Shown: positions 1-12,150 of the stretch, one piece after another
Layout of the letters: the number at the start of each line of letters is the position of its first letter
Position numbering within the stretch: the first letter of the stretch is position 1
Source of the DNA: Lineus longissimus
Taxonomy: Eukaryota; Nemertea; Pilidiophora; Heteronemertea; Lineidae
NCBI RefSeq assembly: GCF_910592395.1
Contig: NC_088310.1
Span: 20,903,501-20,967,500 of the forward strand
DNA length: 64,000 nucleotides
Reading direction: 5' to 3'
The notes under the pieces: model-generated
Told to the model about the DNA's origin: nothing
Database searches by the model: none
The model's input: only the letters and a program-made list of their open reading frames with translations
Made by a program: the position numbers and the translations under genes

Positions 1-3000
1 GCACTTGGTTTATAAACCTCAAGATGTTCCTCTGGATTACTTGCATCAGTCCACGATACATAGACATTTTTCTCGGGGTCCCACACCTTGTTATCGAATT
101 CCATACCTACGGGGTAGTAGCAGGGACAGCTTGGCAGGCTGGCAAGGTTTTTCAGTTGGCTAAGAAAGAATTCATCCTTGCAGGTTGCCCACTTGCCGCA
201 TGCATCGATTTCTGTAAATATTCAAAAGAATCGTTTTAAAGCCATGTTTTGTTGTGTGTTTTGCAAATGTTATTCTTGGAAGACTTTTGTGCTTGCCAAG
301 TTAAAGTGATCTTATCCCAGCCTTCTGGTTGTGACTTTAGTCCTCATAAGAATCAAACACAACTCTACATCCATTAGAAGGATTGTTTGTTGTGTGTTGC
401 CATCCCAACAGGGGCCACTGGCACATCTAGGCCTATTATAGAAGGAACAGAGATATTAAGAGGTTATGATTTTCACAGCCCACAAATTTTTTGGAATATT
501 TGCATGAAGGGAACTGCTGTCTAATGTCTTGGCTGTAGAATGGGCAGTTCTTTCTCTCTACCACACAGATTTTGATAGCAGGCACCAAATCCATTTCTTT
601 TCACAAGCAAGAACATTAAAGGGATGATATCAGGGAACCAGGTTGGTCAGATAATTTACACAGATTGGCAAATAGGTGGAACTCTCAGTATATTGGACTG
701 TTAATGCTCTCATCGGGAATACTTTTATTACCACCAGTAAGTCAAGCCAACCCATGCAGTTATTGACACATGGAGACCACCAATTTGGACCACCTAGCTC
801 TTGTTTACAACCACCCTTAGATGTACTCTGCCAATCTATATATTCGTTCATAAAGATGTGTAGGGTTTTGTAAGATTTAGATTTTTACGAGTTCACTTCA
901 CCGTATTCTTGCATTTGTTGAGTTGAAGGCATTTATAAATTTTATAGAATAAAATGATAATTTTCCAACCTGTGTTTAGTGTTTCTTCTGTTGTGCCTTG
1001 ACCAGGCATTACAGGGAAGATATCCTGGAGACCTGAAAGGAAGATGCGGTTACTGAGTGAACAACCTTCTATGTTTATATCCTTCTTGTGCAGTGAATGG
1101 CACCCGATCAGGGCTACCAAATGCCTGAGGAGCTGATGAAACCTGGTGTCCTTTGACTTTAAATTGCCTTCATTCCCTCTCGACACAGGCCTACTGCACT
1201 GATTATTGTTAGCTACCGAATCATTTGGTTATAAAGGATTCATGGAAACTCACTTCAATAACGTCGCAAGTGGATTGAAAAAGTGTCCTCAATAAAAACA
1301 TTACCCTGACTGATTGTGACATCCATAGAATGTTATGAATTGCCTTTTCATATGGACTTCGACTACCAGAGATACGGGCGAACGATGGGGGGGGGGGGGG
1401 GGTAGTGGAGGTATGTACAGTGGGATCCAGGTTGGGACAGGTCCTTACCTATTTCAAAGCAAGGCTTCACTTTGCATTCCACTTTATCTTTGAATACGCA
1501 ACTGTCGCCGCAGTGTCTTGATCTCTCCCTAAAACCATAACCACATGTAGCACTGCAACCAGACCATTCGCTCCATTGCTTGGCGGATCCTGCTATTCAC
1601 GAAATACAATATAAATAAACAAACTGAAGTGACAGACTGCACTTTTTGGTGTAATTAATGAATACAGCTCTTCCCCTCTTGTCTTGCCCCAGTGAAAAAC
1701 CAATATCAGACTATCGGTTGCACCAGTGATGTAACGCGAAGGACAAACAATAGAGAGGGGCTGCCTGTATCCCACGCCATATATGTAATGACCACAAACG
1801 GCAGCATATAGCCATACTTACACCCGCCGTCCCCTGAACCAAAGCCGGATTCCTCCGTTATGATGTTCCCAGCTGCAGGTTCCTCAGTAACTGACAGAAT
1901 GTCTACCTCAGTTGACGCATTCGTCCTTTGTCCGTCTGTGTCTGACTTCAGCATATCTGATGGCACAAGAGTAGGAGATACCACTTCTGTCACATACCTT
2001 TCGTTCCCCTCAACAACGACAGTAGCCATTGGCCCACCTACTGAAGTCGCAACCACTTCATCAAAATTGTCTCCGCCGGATGAATCTGTGATGTTCTCAA
2101 CATTAATCAGCGTATCATTGACGTTTTCTCGCTTCTTGAAGTCATTTTCTTCTCTTTCACTGTTTTCATGTCTATTCTCATCCCTTTTCCCATGAGTTCC
2201 TAACGTGCTGTCGCCGGTTTTGTGACTATTTTTGTGATTATTTACATGACTATCGATATCTCTATTGCTTTTTTCATCATTCCTCTCCTCGTTGTCCTCG
2301 CGACTATCTTCCGCCGTATTCGGCTTCCTATCCACCTCATAGTCATCACCTTCTAGAATGTCATTATAATCAGCAAAAAGTTCGAAATCATCGTCATCAT
2401 AGCTGTCGTAATCAAAGAAATTATGGTCATAGATGACTACCCGGTCTTCCTCTTGCTTATGGCGGCTTTGATAGTTATAAGGACCAATGGCATCACCCCA
2501 ATGAGATGCGTCCCGTTGTGACCCGTCCCATATGAAATCCGGCACATGTTCCTTAGTCGTCGAAGCGAAAGTTGGAGTGGACACCGTCGTCTCTGGAGCA
2601 GAATTCCAGAGGGAACTAATACTGCCGAATAGCCATGAAAGGCCAGATCGCTGCTCGGGTTTTTCTGTCGTAACATTTGTTTCGTCTGTTGATACGACGG
2701 CCACTGACTCGGACATTGTCACATCATTTCTTTGATCTGTTTGCGTATCACTTTGTGAGTCTGATCTCCTTATAGACGTGGGAATGGCAGGTGACCCCTC
2801 AAGCACATGATCTCTTGCCCCTAGTGGAGTTGTTCCGCTGGCGTTCAACGATGAAGGAGTCGTTTGAGGATCAATGGCACTGGCTCCAGTTTTGGAACCT
2901 CTGCTCAAAATAATTTCACTAATACCAGCTCTTGCGATGCTGTCCAATGCACTATTTTTCCCAACGGTGCTGTGGATTCTTGTCACTGTCTCTGTTTTCT

Positions 3001-3499
3001 CGATGTGCCTGACTTTGGGTTGGGAAACTACCGGTAGAAGTTCATCCGCCAGATCACTAACGTCCGCGTCGTCGCCGCTCTCCGCCATCCCTCCATAGGA
3101 GGAGAAATTGACATCAACAGGATGTAGGGATACGTTAGCAACATTCTGAAAAATAAAGGATAATAGGGTGGAGTGATGAAATGCTCAGTTGCAAGCACCA
3201 GCACATTGGCGGTGGAAGTGGAGTGGAGTTGAGGTGGCCGGGGTGGGGTTTGATGGCGATTGGTTGGATGTCAGTCGTGAAGTGAAGATGTCAGTCGAGC
3301 AGCTTATACCGGGCTTCTATAGAATCCATGCTTGGTCCCTTAGAGTAACCAGACTAGTCTGGTTACTCTAAGTTAGACTTGACCATCTTGACCAGCAATG
3401 TTTTGAGATCGAGTCAGGATGGGGCCTGATAACTGTACTCACCTTCAGAATGCAGAGAGAGACAAAGAAGTAACACACAGAGGATGGTTTAGTCGTCAT
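1..3499 (-). CDS. ISM1: Isthmin (secreted TSP1 + AMOP protein), 3' end beyond the window
   Basis: Isthmins are secreted proteins with a thrombospondin type-1 repeat followed by an AMOP domain. Five exons join in phase on the minus strand: 3499-3443, 3145-1822, 1592-1449, 1032-970 and 211-1 (continues off the edge), about 599 residues so far. Exon 1 is a 19-residue hydrophobic signal-peptide start. Exon 2 (residues 20-460) is a low-complexity spacer with an acidic Asp/Tyr stretch and an Asn/His/Glu-rich part. Exon 3 is the TSP1 repeat, with WSEW and CSATCGYG motifs. Exon 4 (IGLQDIFPVMPG) corresponds to the linker after TSP1 in vertebrate isthmins (IEDTF). Exon 5 starts the AMOP domain, with CGKWATCKDEF and LPSCPCYYP. 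Splice sites are GT-AG; the exon 4 donor (GTTGGA) is weak. The spacer is longer than in vertebrate ISM1. The gene is head-to-head with the receptor array. The choice between ISM1 and ISM2 is not resolvable here. Confidence 0.88.
1387..1402 (+). repeat. Poly-G tract
   Basis: A run of about 16 G lies in the intron between the TSP1 exon and the linker exon of isthmin. It is a simple homopolymer whose length is likely to be polymorphic or misread. Confidence 0.9.
1449..1592 (-). other. Thrombospondin type-1 exon of isthmin
   Basis: This 144-nt exon is symmetrical (phase 1 at both ends). It encodes a compact TSP1 repeat beginning QWSEWSGCSATCGYG, with six cysteines in all. The tryptophan pair and CSATCG are the class hallmark. 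The acceptor is AG before CAGGATCC; the donor is ATAG followed by gtaagg. Confidence 0.88.
3339..3372. repeat. Perfect 34-bp palindrome in isthmin intron 1
   Basis: The left half CTTAGAGTAACCAGACT (3339-3355) is followed without any spacer by its exact reverse complement (3356-3372). It sits in the intron between the signal-peptide exon and the spacer exon. It may be the ends of a miniature inverted-repeat element or a cruciform-prone site. No flanking target-site duplication was obvious. Confidence 0.9.
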
Positions 3500-4878
3500 G
3501 ATGCAAAACTGATGGTTAAATATTCCTTCTCGAATACGTCCCTGTGTACTGGTAAGACATCCCTTGTTGACTACGAAATCACATCCTGATACACGCCTCC
3601 TTACCATCAGCTACAAGGAAAATACCTTCAGACTGATTCACAGTCATGCCACTTTCTTCCCTACTCTTTCTTCGAAGATTTACCTTTCACCCGATCATTC
3701 ATGAATAGATATTGCATGATTTGTGTGTAGGATGTACGTACACTTGGTATTTTATCAGAAGATTTAATTACCGAAGACCGAAACATTGGTAGGCATGTAT
3801 TATTTTTAGTTCAGGCTGTGTGTGTTTGATAAACTTCTCGGAACTTCTCGAAATGCAATTATCATTCCATTAGGCCTATGTTTTGGTTATCTTGACGGTT
3901 ATTATTATCAAGATAGATAAGGAAAAAAGATATATCCTGTTTTCCACTGGAAATTCACTTTACTATCCTAGTTGTGGTAATATGCTGTATTTTAACATTT
4001 AGTTGATAGTCAAGGGCAGACAAGAAAGCAAAGATATTTAAATGCAGCGATTGAAAGGAGATCACATTCATAGCAAATGACTAACCATTAAAATTAGTAA
4101 ATGAATGTCATTCTTCGATCCTTCGACTCTTCGGTCCTCGCCCGTCCCGTCCCAGCCCATAACCTTTAGCTATTCATGGTAGGAAACAAAAATCATCCTC
4201 TCGATGGGTTACGTTTATTTGCCTTTGCTGATTTAGGTCTATCGACCCCCTGAAAGCTACTTCGTGGAGGTCGATGTTTTCAAGATTTGATAAGACAGTA
4301 GAACAAAGGGAATTTAGGCCTAGGTTCGAGTGGACTATGTGTAAACACAATAAACCGTGTATTGAGCTAGGTCTGAAGTATTTTAAATGCGAGGTACGGG
4401 ACAAAGGAAAAGTGATGATGAAACAACGGATACCAAGCTGATGGCTTTGTTCACATTTATATATATCTACTCCGACTGCACATGCAGTTTCCAAGGGGTT
4501 TCCAACAACAGCAGTAAACAAGTAGCCTATTTTCGCGTTGATCGTGAAACAATTTTAGATCATATCTCCTTGTGCTATAAATGGAATAATGAAGTAGCTA
4601 GGCGATACCAAAATATCAGTGATTTAAAACAATCGCACAAACACCAATAATTAGAACTTATTAAGGCTCAGAGCATATGTTCAGGAAATCAACCTCACGT
4701 TTTACTCAAGGAAACGAATGCGATGTTAGCCTACCATCTCAAATGCAGCAAAATGATGAGTCTACTTGAAAAGACCATGGCCTCAATATGTAGACTTACA
4801 CTTTAATTTATATACGATGTGAGGAGAACTGTCTCCGGAGGCACTCAGGCAGGCCTAGTTTTCGGCCATTAGTTGAGG
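3500..4878. other. Intergenic region between isthmin and receptor R1
   Basis: Divergent (head-to-head) intergenic region. It should hold the isthmin promoter on the minus strand and the R1 promoter on the plus strand. I see no convincing exon. TAGGCCTA-type palindromes recur (near 3873, 4317 and 4853). The short ORFs here have no recognisable domain. Confidence 0.6.
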
Positions 4879-6396
4879 ATGGCGGGAACGACGGACGACA
4901 TAACGCCATATCCCAACGGCAACGATGATGATAGGCTCCTAAAAATGATGCAGGTCATCATCACCATACTCGCCAATTACGCCTGGATAGTTGCTGTCAT
5001 TTTCGGTATACCAGGGAATATTCTGTCGGTGCTGATAGCCACTAGAAAAAGAAACAGAGGTCTGTCCCCGTGTATCTATATCACCGCAATGGCAGTTGTT
5101 GATACTGCGCTGCTGGTACAACTGGCCTGGCTTTCCCTGTTTTTCTCTGATATTGGAAAGACATTTTTGACTGATAGAGGTATAATATTCAGGTATGTAG
5201 TAACTCATCTATCGGCTAATACGTCGATTAATTAAATTGTCTTCACTTTGAATGACATCCATTTCAACAAAATCTTGCATGACAAGTACCGCTGCGATCA
5301 AAACGAGGCCAAACTTATTTCCCGTTAAAAATATTGATATCCTGTAACAAGGCCTTTCATTCGAATACATTAATGTATCTTGGAAAATGTATTCGAAAAT
5401 TGTTTGCATTCTTCTAGAGTTGTTGTATACACGATGACTACCTTTGGGACCCAGTCAGGATTCTTCCAAGCAGCTATGTCAGTAGACCGCCTGATAGCAG
5501 TAAGGTGGCCTATGGCTGCACCTCGCCTCTGCAGTACGCCCAGAGCTAAGAAGATCGTCATTACGACATTTTTGGCAACAGCAGTTTTTAACATCAAAGA
5601 CTTCTTTACCGTAAAGTATGTTCTGGATCAAGCTACAGGTAAACCATCCTTTCACTCAACTCTTACTGAGCATTGATGCGTACGAGGGGAGAGCATACAA
5701 CTGATCCGGGTATTCGAGGATGCAGGTAACAAGTCTCTTGTCGTAAAAATTTGAAGTTCCAGTCAGTTACTGACTGAAAAAAGAATGCGTCATTCACAGC
5801 GATAGCTATTGATTTTGATTTCTTTAATCTGAGGTGGATTTTCATAAGCCAGCCATTTTGGAATATAGATGATATCTGTAGCATCTTTGAATTGGCTTTA
5901 TTTCATTTGCTTTTTAGGGGTTGAGTTTCTTGTAGTGTCAACACCAGGAGATGACGAGCGTCTTAAAGTTTTGTTGGCAGGAGTAGATATTTTCGTTGGA
6001 AATATTTTGCCGTTTTCCATCATATTCAGTTGTAACGTTATCATCGTAATCACTATTAAACAGGCGTCAAAACAGCGCCGTCTAATGAAATCAGGACTGG
6101 ATACAAATGCCAAGGACACACAATATCTGACCCGGATGTTGCTGTTGATCAGCGCCGCTTATATGGTGACGTCACTTCCTTATAGATGGTATGAGTTTAT
6201 GATAGGTATACCAGGCGTGGCATCTTATTATGATCTTACCAAGCCATATTGGAGCCTTCGACATACACTGGAATTATGGGCCGTTTATGATTTGTGGTGT
6301 TGTAATTATGCTGTTAATTTCTACCTTTATTGTCTTGGAGGTGGCAAGCGCTACAGGGATGATTTAAAACAGTTGTTTAAAAGAAAGCCTCAATAA
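4879..6396 (+). CDS. R1: class A seven-transmembrane receptor, subtype A
   Basis: Three exons, 4879-5192, 5418-5638 and 5918-6396, give 337 residues. A class A receptor of this kind would sit in the plasma membrane and signal through a G protein; its ligand is unknown. Exon 1 has an acidic N-terminus, TM1 with GIPGN and TM2 with MAVVD (the D2.50 position). Exon 2 has TM3 ending DRLIAVRWP, then TM4. Exon 3 has the extracellular loop 2 segment VEFLVVS, TM5, TM6 (LPYRWYEF) and TM7 (NYAVNFYLYCLGGGKRYR) leading into helix 8. The start is the first in-frame ATG with a Kozak-like context. Its intron 2 holds the left breakpoint of the 3.53-kb tandem duplications. R1 is the intact parent of the exon 3 copies found in P1 and P2. 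Confidence 0.88.
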
Positions 6397-7133
6397 GTAG
6401 TTGACCTTCAACTGCAATACCAGTTTGGACCATGACGAGAGATCTCCTTTCTCTTCCTGATCTTCATTTTGAGAACCATGCCTGATGTTACGCAATCTAG
6501 ATAAAGCATATTGGCATTAAATCAACATAATGAAGGTGGGTCTGATTTAAGAATTGGATTCGTGCCTCTCAGAGGTGCCCAAACGATTTTTCAAGTGCTG
6601 TTAGCGCAGACATTATGCGCTTAAGATATGACTCAAAATTTTAAACTCTTAGATAAAGTTCTTAACCTGGTCTTTTTATAGTGAAACAATTCGTATCACG
6701 TTATAATGCCTACAAATTAGAAAAGTCCAATCCTAAACACCATAGACTAAAGCCTTTGAGATGAATATCTGAATGCATCTGGATGCCAGTTATAACTCTG
6801 CCTTCAGGACAAAAATTGCATGTCCTCATGTTGACTGTAAAACAGTTTTAGATAGATCTACTATAATTAGCGGTATCGATAAATACCGTAGCCAATTCTT
6901 CAGAGATTCGAAAATAAGGCTGATTGCTTGATCACAAAAGCACAAACTCAAAGGGCCCGGCCAGTAATGCTTATAGGAAATGTACCCATATGTTTACTTA
7001 ATTATGGAACGGATACGCAGTGTAATAGTCCCGACTTCAGCATCATGATGAGCCCGTTAGAGGAAATATTGGAGGATATCCCCGCGTAAAGCTATCTATA
7101 GGGCGTATTGTTTTCAATCGTATAGATATATAG
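6397..7133. other. Intergenic spacer R1-R2
   Basis: No coding sequence seen. The same spacer recurs at 9929-10665 and 13459-14202 with a few substitutions, so it is part of the 3.53-kb unit. It must contain the promoter of R2. CTATCTATAGGGCG lies about 45 bp before the ATG and a TATAGATATATAG string abuts the start codon. Confidence 0.7.
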
Positions 7134-8620
7134 ATGGACTTCACAACGCCAGATGACTATGCGTCCCTTCAATCCGATGATGATGATAATGGAGTCAACA
7201 AAATCATGCAGATCGTCAGCACCATACTTGCCAATTACGCCTGGATAGTTGCTGTCATTTTCGGCATACCAGGGAATATTCTGTCGGTGCTGATAGCCAC
7301 TAGAAAAAGAAACAGAGGTCTGTCCCCGTGTATCTATATCACCGCAATGGCAGTTGTTGATACTGCACTGCTAGTACAACTGGCCTGGTTTTTTTCTTTG
7401 TTCTTCTCCGAAATTGGAAAGAAGATTCTGACAGGCAGGGGTACAATATTCAGGTATGTACATGAACTTGTTATTGGGTAATATGTTTCTTGCGTTTTAT
7501 TCTCAAAGTGTTGAAGAATTTATTTTTTGGGTTTGAGTGGTCATATTCGTTATTCAGTCTGCTCGCCAGGCGAAAAGATTAGGTTACCAATTTTGTTTTG
7601 GTTTGTGACTTTCATATTCAGCTTGTTGTTGTTATCATTCATAGAGTTGTTGTATACACGATGACCACATTTGGGACTCAGTCAGGATTCTTCCAAGCAG
7701 CTATGTCCGTGGACCGCCTTATTGCAGTGAGGTGGCCCATGGCTGCCCCTCGCCTCTGTGGAACAGCTAGAGCTAAGAAGATCGTCATCGTTACATTTCT
7801 GGCTGCAGCCGTTTTTAATCTCAAGGACTTCTTTACCGTAAAGTATGTCTTGGACCCTGCCACAGGTAATCTACTTAATCAAAACTTGAGTGATTTAAAG
7901 GAAAACCCATTTACAGAACACACTCGAAAAATGTGATGAGCTTGGTTTTGTCAACTACGCATAAACCTGTTACTGATCGTTATTATTAGTAAAACCTCGG
8001 TCTATCCTAGAACACATAATAAACCCTTGTAATTCAACTGAAGGTTTCAGGTGTCGATCTTATCATAAGTATTGATGCCAAGGCACGTTAAGAGTCTGAA
8101 ATTGTTGTTGTCAGTCGGTGTTTCATTTTCATTTTCAGGGGTTGAGTACCTCGAAGTATCATTGCCAGAGAATGTCAAACACCTGAAATTTCTGTTGTCA
8201 GGAGTGGATTTTTTCGTCGGAAATCTCGTGCCTTTTCTTTGTATATTTATCTGTAACATTTTCATCATTATCACAATCAGGCAAGCATCGAAACAACGCC
8301 GTCTTATGAAATCAGGACTAGATACAAATGTCAAGTACACACAATATCTGACCCGGATGTTGCTGATGACCAGCGCTGCTTATATTGTGACGACGGCTCC
8401 TTATAGATGGTATGAGTTTATGATAGGTATACCAGGCGTTGCTTCTTATTATGATTTTACCAAGCCATATTGGAACCTGCGACATACACTGGAACTTTGG
8501 CTTGTCTATGATATATGGTGCTGTAATGCGGCAGTCAACTTCTACTTTTATTGTCTGGGAGGTGGTAAGCGATACAGGGACGATCTCAAGCAGTTATTCG
8601 TAAGAAAGACTACTCGTTGA
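7134..8620 (+). CDS. R2: class A seven-transmembrane receptor, subtype A-prime
   Basis: Exons 7134-7453, 7645-7865 and 8139-8620 give 340 residues. The N-terminus is acidic (SDDDDNG) and has no NxS/T site. TM1 has GIPGN, ICL1 is RKRNRGLSPC, TM3 ends in DRLIAVRWP, and TM7 is CNAAVNFYFYCLGGGKRYR. Both introns are GT-AG (191 and 273 bp) in phases 2 and 1. The protein differs from R3 by one residue, Ser29 here against Ile29 in R3, which marks a very recent duplication. An upstream frame in exon 3 stays open across the intron end, but the acceptor TTTTCAG at 8138 matches every paralogue. Confidence 0.87.
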
Positions 8621-9077
8621 TCACTTTGCTGCTGTTCCCAAATGTATACTTAGGAACGGCACGGACAAAGGTAAAACTTCTCATATTTGTGATTTATTTA
8701 CATGTACCCTCTGTAAAGTGTGCAAGCTCACCAGTTTCATCATCATCCATCGAGACTCGGCGTTAGCAAGACACATGTTGAAATTGGATCTGCTTTTGAA
8801 ACAACGTTTCAAACTTTTTTGTAATCGTTGTGATAATGTATATCAAATTTCATTGGAGTTGGTGGTCAAACCAATACACTCTATACAAAGTGACATGGGT
8901 TTAGACGTATTGGATCTTAAATAGATTCATGCCATGATAATTTATCTTTTCTATCAATGATCTGCTATGAATGGGCTTTACATAAATATTTTTCTCATCA
9001 CGGTTATTTGATCTGAAGAAGAATTCATTAAAAGCGAGGAAGACAAGAGAAGGGTAGATGCACTCTTTGCAGACACG
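8621..9077. other. Spacer between R2 and P1
   Basis: No exon recognised. Copies lie at 12151-12607 and 15688-16141. It should carry the promoter of the subtype B exon 1; TTTACATAAATATT at about 8976 is a possible TATA element. Confidence 0.6.
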
Positions 9078-9928
9078 ATGGCACTCAGTGGCAACTCTAC
9101 TCTCTCGGCGGATCTGAAAGTCCTGCAAGTCGCGACCAAAATACTTGGTTACGCCTGGATAGTTCCTGTAGCCGTTGGCGTACCAGGAAATATTCTGTGT
9201 GCGCTGATAGCCGCCAGGAAACGAAACCGGGGCCTCTCTGTTTGCATCTATAGAATTGGCATGGCAGTTGTTGATACTGCGTTGCTCGTACAGGTTGCTT
9301 GGTTTTATCCATTCTTTCAATCCCAGATGCGCAACCGATCAAGAGGCTTGATACTTCAGTAAGTAATACTTTCTGGTCAATACTAATAATAGGAATATAG
9401 ATGATATCTATAGCATCTTTGAATTGGCTTTATTTCATTTGCTTTTTAGGGGTTGAGTTTCTTGTAGTGTCAACACCAGGAGATGACGAGCATCTTAAAG
9501 TTTTGTTGGCAGGAGTAGATATTTTCGTTGGAAATATTTTCTCGTTTTTCATCATATTCAGTTGTAACGTTATCATCGTAATCACTATTAAACAGGCGTC
9601 AAAACAGCGCCATCTAATGAAATCAGGACTGGATACAAATGCCAAGGACACACAATATCTGACCCGGATGTTGCTGATGATCAGCGCCGCTTATATGGTG
9701 ACGTCACTTCCTTATAGATGGTACGAGTTTATGATAGGTATACCAGGCGTGGCATCTTATTATGATCTTACCAAGCCATATTAGAGCCTTCGACATACAC
9801 TAGAATTATGGGCCGTTTATGATTTGTGGTGTTGCAATTATGCTGTTAATTTCTACCTTTATTGTCTTGGAGGTGGCAAGCGCTACAGGGATGATTTAAA
9901 ACAGTTGTTTAAAAGAAAGCCTCAATAA
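9078..9928 (+). pseudogene. P1: chimeric receptor lacking exon 2, with a nonsense codon
   Basis: Exon 1 (9078-9358) is the subtype B exon of R5: start ATGGCACTC, NST glycosylation site, and donor CA followed by gtaagt. Only 91 bp later comes exon 3 (9450-9928) of subtype A, preceded by the intron 2 end of R1. Exon 2, with TM3 and TM4, is absent. Splicing exon 1 straight to exon 3 gives 760 nt and shifts the frame. Exon 3 also has TAG at 9782-9784 where the paralogues have TGG before TM7. A functional receptor is not possible from these two exons. Exon 1 itself is open and could in principle splice to a downstream exon 2. Confidence 0.88.
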
Positions 9929-10665
9929 GTAGTTGACCTTCAACTGCAATACCAGTTTGGACCATGACGAGAGATCTCCTTTCTCTTCCTCATCTTCATT
10001 TTGAGAACCATGCCTGATGTTACTCAATCTAGATAAAGCATATTGGCATTAAATCAACATAATGAAGGTGGGTCTGATTTAAGAATTAGATTCGTGCCTG
10101 TCAGAGGTGCCCAAACGATTGTTCAAGTGCTGTTAGCGCAGTTATTATGCACTTAAGATATGACTCAAAATTTTAAACTCTTAGATAAAGTTCTTAACCT
10201 GGTCTTTTTATAGTGAAACAATTCGTATCACGTTATAATGCCTACAAATTAGAAAAGTCCAATCCTAAACACCATAGACTAAAGCCTTTGAGATGAATAT
10301 CTGAATGCATCTGGATGCCAGTTATAACTCTGCCTTCAGGACAAAAATTGCATGTCCTCATGTTGACTGTAAAACAGTTTTAGATAGATCTACTATAATT
10401 AGCGGTATCAATAAATACCGTAGCCAATTCTTCAGAGATTCGAAAATAAGCCTGATTGCTTGATCACAAAAGCACAAACACAAAGGGCCCGGTCAGTAAT
10501 GCTTATAGGAAATGTACCCATATGTTTACTTAATTATGGAACGGATACGCAGTGTAATAGTCCCGACTTCAGCATCATGATGAGCCCGTTAGAGGAAATA
10601 TTGGAGGATATCCCCGCGTAAAGCTATCTATAGGGCGTATTGTTTTCAATCGTATAGATATATAG
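9929..10665. other. Intergenic spacer P1-R3
   Basis: Second copy of the R1-R2 spacer, nearly identical to 6397-7133. No coding sequence seen. Confidence 0.7.
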
Positions 10666-12150
10666 ATGGACTTCACAACGCCAGATGACTATGCGTCCCT
10701 TCAATCCGATGATGATGATAATGGAGTCAACAAAATCATGCAGATCGTCATCACCATACTTGCCAATTACGCCTGGATAGTTGCTGTCATTTTCGGCATA
10801 CCAGGGAATATTCTGTCGGTGCTGATAGCCACTAGAAAAAGAAACAGAGGTCTGTCCCCGTGTATCTATATCACCGCAATGGCAGTTGTTGATACTGCAC
10901 TGCTAGTACAACTGGCCTGGTTTTTTTCTTTGTTCTTCTCCGAAATTGGAAAGAAGATTCTGACAGGCAGGGGTACAATATTCAGGTATGTACATGAACT
11001 TGTTATTGGGTAATATGTTTCTTGCGTTTTATTCTCAAAGTGTTGAAGAATTTATTTTTTGGGTTTGAGTGGTCATATTCGTTATTCAGTCTGCTCGCCA
11101 GGCGAAAAGATTAGGTTACCAATTTTGTTTTGGTTTGTGACTTTCATATTCAGCTTGTTGTTGTTATCATTCATAGAGTTGTTGTATACACGATGACCAC
11201 ATTTGGGACTCAGTCAGGATTCTTCCAAGCAGCTATGTCCGTGGACCGCCTTATTGCAGTGAGGTGGCCCATGGCTGCCCCTCGCCTCTGTGGAACAGCT
11301 AGAGCTAAGAAGATCGTCATCGTTACATTTCTGGCTGCAGCCGTTTTTAATCTCAAGGACTTCTTTACCGTAAAGTATGTCTTGGACCCTGCCACAGGTA
11401 ATCTACTTAATCAAAACTTGAGTGATTTAAAGGAAAACCCATTTACAGAACACACTCGAAAAATGTGATGAGCTTGGTTTTGTCAACTACGCATAAACCT
11501 GTTACTGATCGTTATTATTAGTAAAACCTCGGTCTATCCTAGAACACAATAAACCCTTGTAATTCAACTGAAGGTTTCAGGTGTCGATCTTATCATAAGT
11601 ATTGATGCCAAGGCACGTTAAGAGTCTGAAATTGTTGTTGTCAGTCGGTGTTTCATTTTCATTTTCAGGGGTTGAGTACCTCGAAGTATCATTGCCAGAG
11701 AATGTCAAACACCTGAAATTTCTGTTGTCAGGAGTGGATTTTTTCGTCGGAAATCTCGTGCCTTTTCTTTGTATATTTATCTGTAACATTTTCATCATTA
11801 TCACAATCAGGCAAGCATCGAAACAACGCCGTCTTATGAAATCAGGACTAGATACAAATGTCAAGTACACACAATATCTGACCCGGATGTTGCTGATGAC
11901 CAGCGCTGCTTATATTGTGACGACGGCTCCTTATAGATGGTATGAGTTTATGATAGGTATACCAGGCGTTGCTTCTTATTATGATTTTACCAAGCCATAT
12001 TGGAACCTGCGACATACACTGGAACTTTGGCTTGTCTATGATATATGGTGCTGTAATGCGGCAGTCAACTTCTACTTTTATTGTCTGGGAGGTGGTAAGC
12101 GATACAGGGACGATCTCAAGCAGTTATTCGTAAGAAAGACTACTCGTTGA
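10666..12150 (+). CDS. R3: class A seven-transmembrane receptor, near-identical copy of R2
   Basis: Exons 10666-10985, 11177-11397 and 11669-12150 give 340 residues. The only protein difference from R2 is Ile29 instead of Ser29, before TM1. Intron 2 is 2 bp shorter. It has the same DRL, NFYFY and LGGGKRYRDDL motifs and the same splice phases. Introns, exons and spacers are all almost unchanged, so the pair is either a very young duplicate, a product of gene conversion, or (less likely) an assembly duplication. The nonsense codon in P1 but not P2 shows that the units are not strictly identical. Confidence 0.87.

Larger units (their letters stand above)
5860..9391 (+). repeat. Tandem unit 1 of 3 (3.53 kb)
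   Basis: The unit begins in R1 intron 2 (GGAATATAGATGATATC), then contains R1 exon 3, the flanking DNA, the whole of R2, the next spacer and exon 1 of a subtype B gene. It ends in that gene's intron 1. Unit 2 then restarts at the same GGAATATAG sequence. Unit 1 and unit 2 are nearly identical across R2/R3, with a 2-bp indel near 8009. Confidence 0.88.

Noticed and set aside
630-1186. Minus-strand ORFs of 73 and 97 residues
   Set aside because: Only 970-1032 is used as an exon of isthmin; the rest is intron. The 630-851 frame has cysteines and WWSPC, but its ends lack good splice sites, and exon 4 joins exon 5 in phase without it.
1706-3088. A single 460-codon minus-strand ORF as a complete gene
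   Set aside because: It is the isthmin spacer exon read through its donor (GTAAGT, 1821-1816) into the intron. The upstream acceptor at 3146 and the downstream TSP1 exon join in phase.
8072-8620. Start of translation at the ATG inside intron 2 of R2 (also R3 and R4)
   Set aside because: The open frame runs through the intron end by chance. The acceptor at 8138 and the phase match all paralogues.
9401-9784. A 127-residue ORF as a shorter functional receptor
   Set aside because: It is exon 3 of P1 plus intron sequence, cut short by TAG where paralogues have TGG; the sequence after the stop still matches the family.
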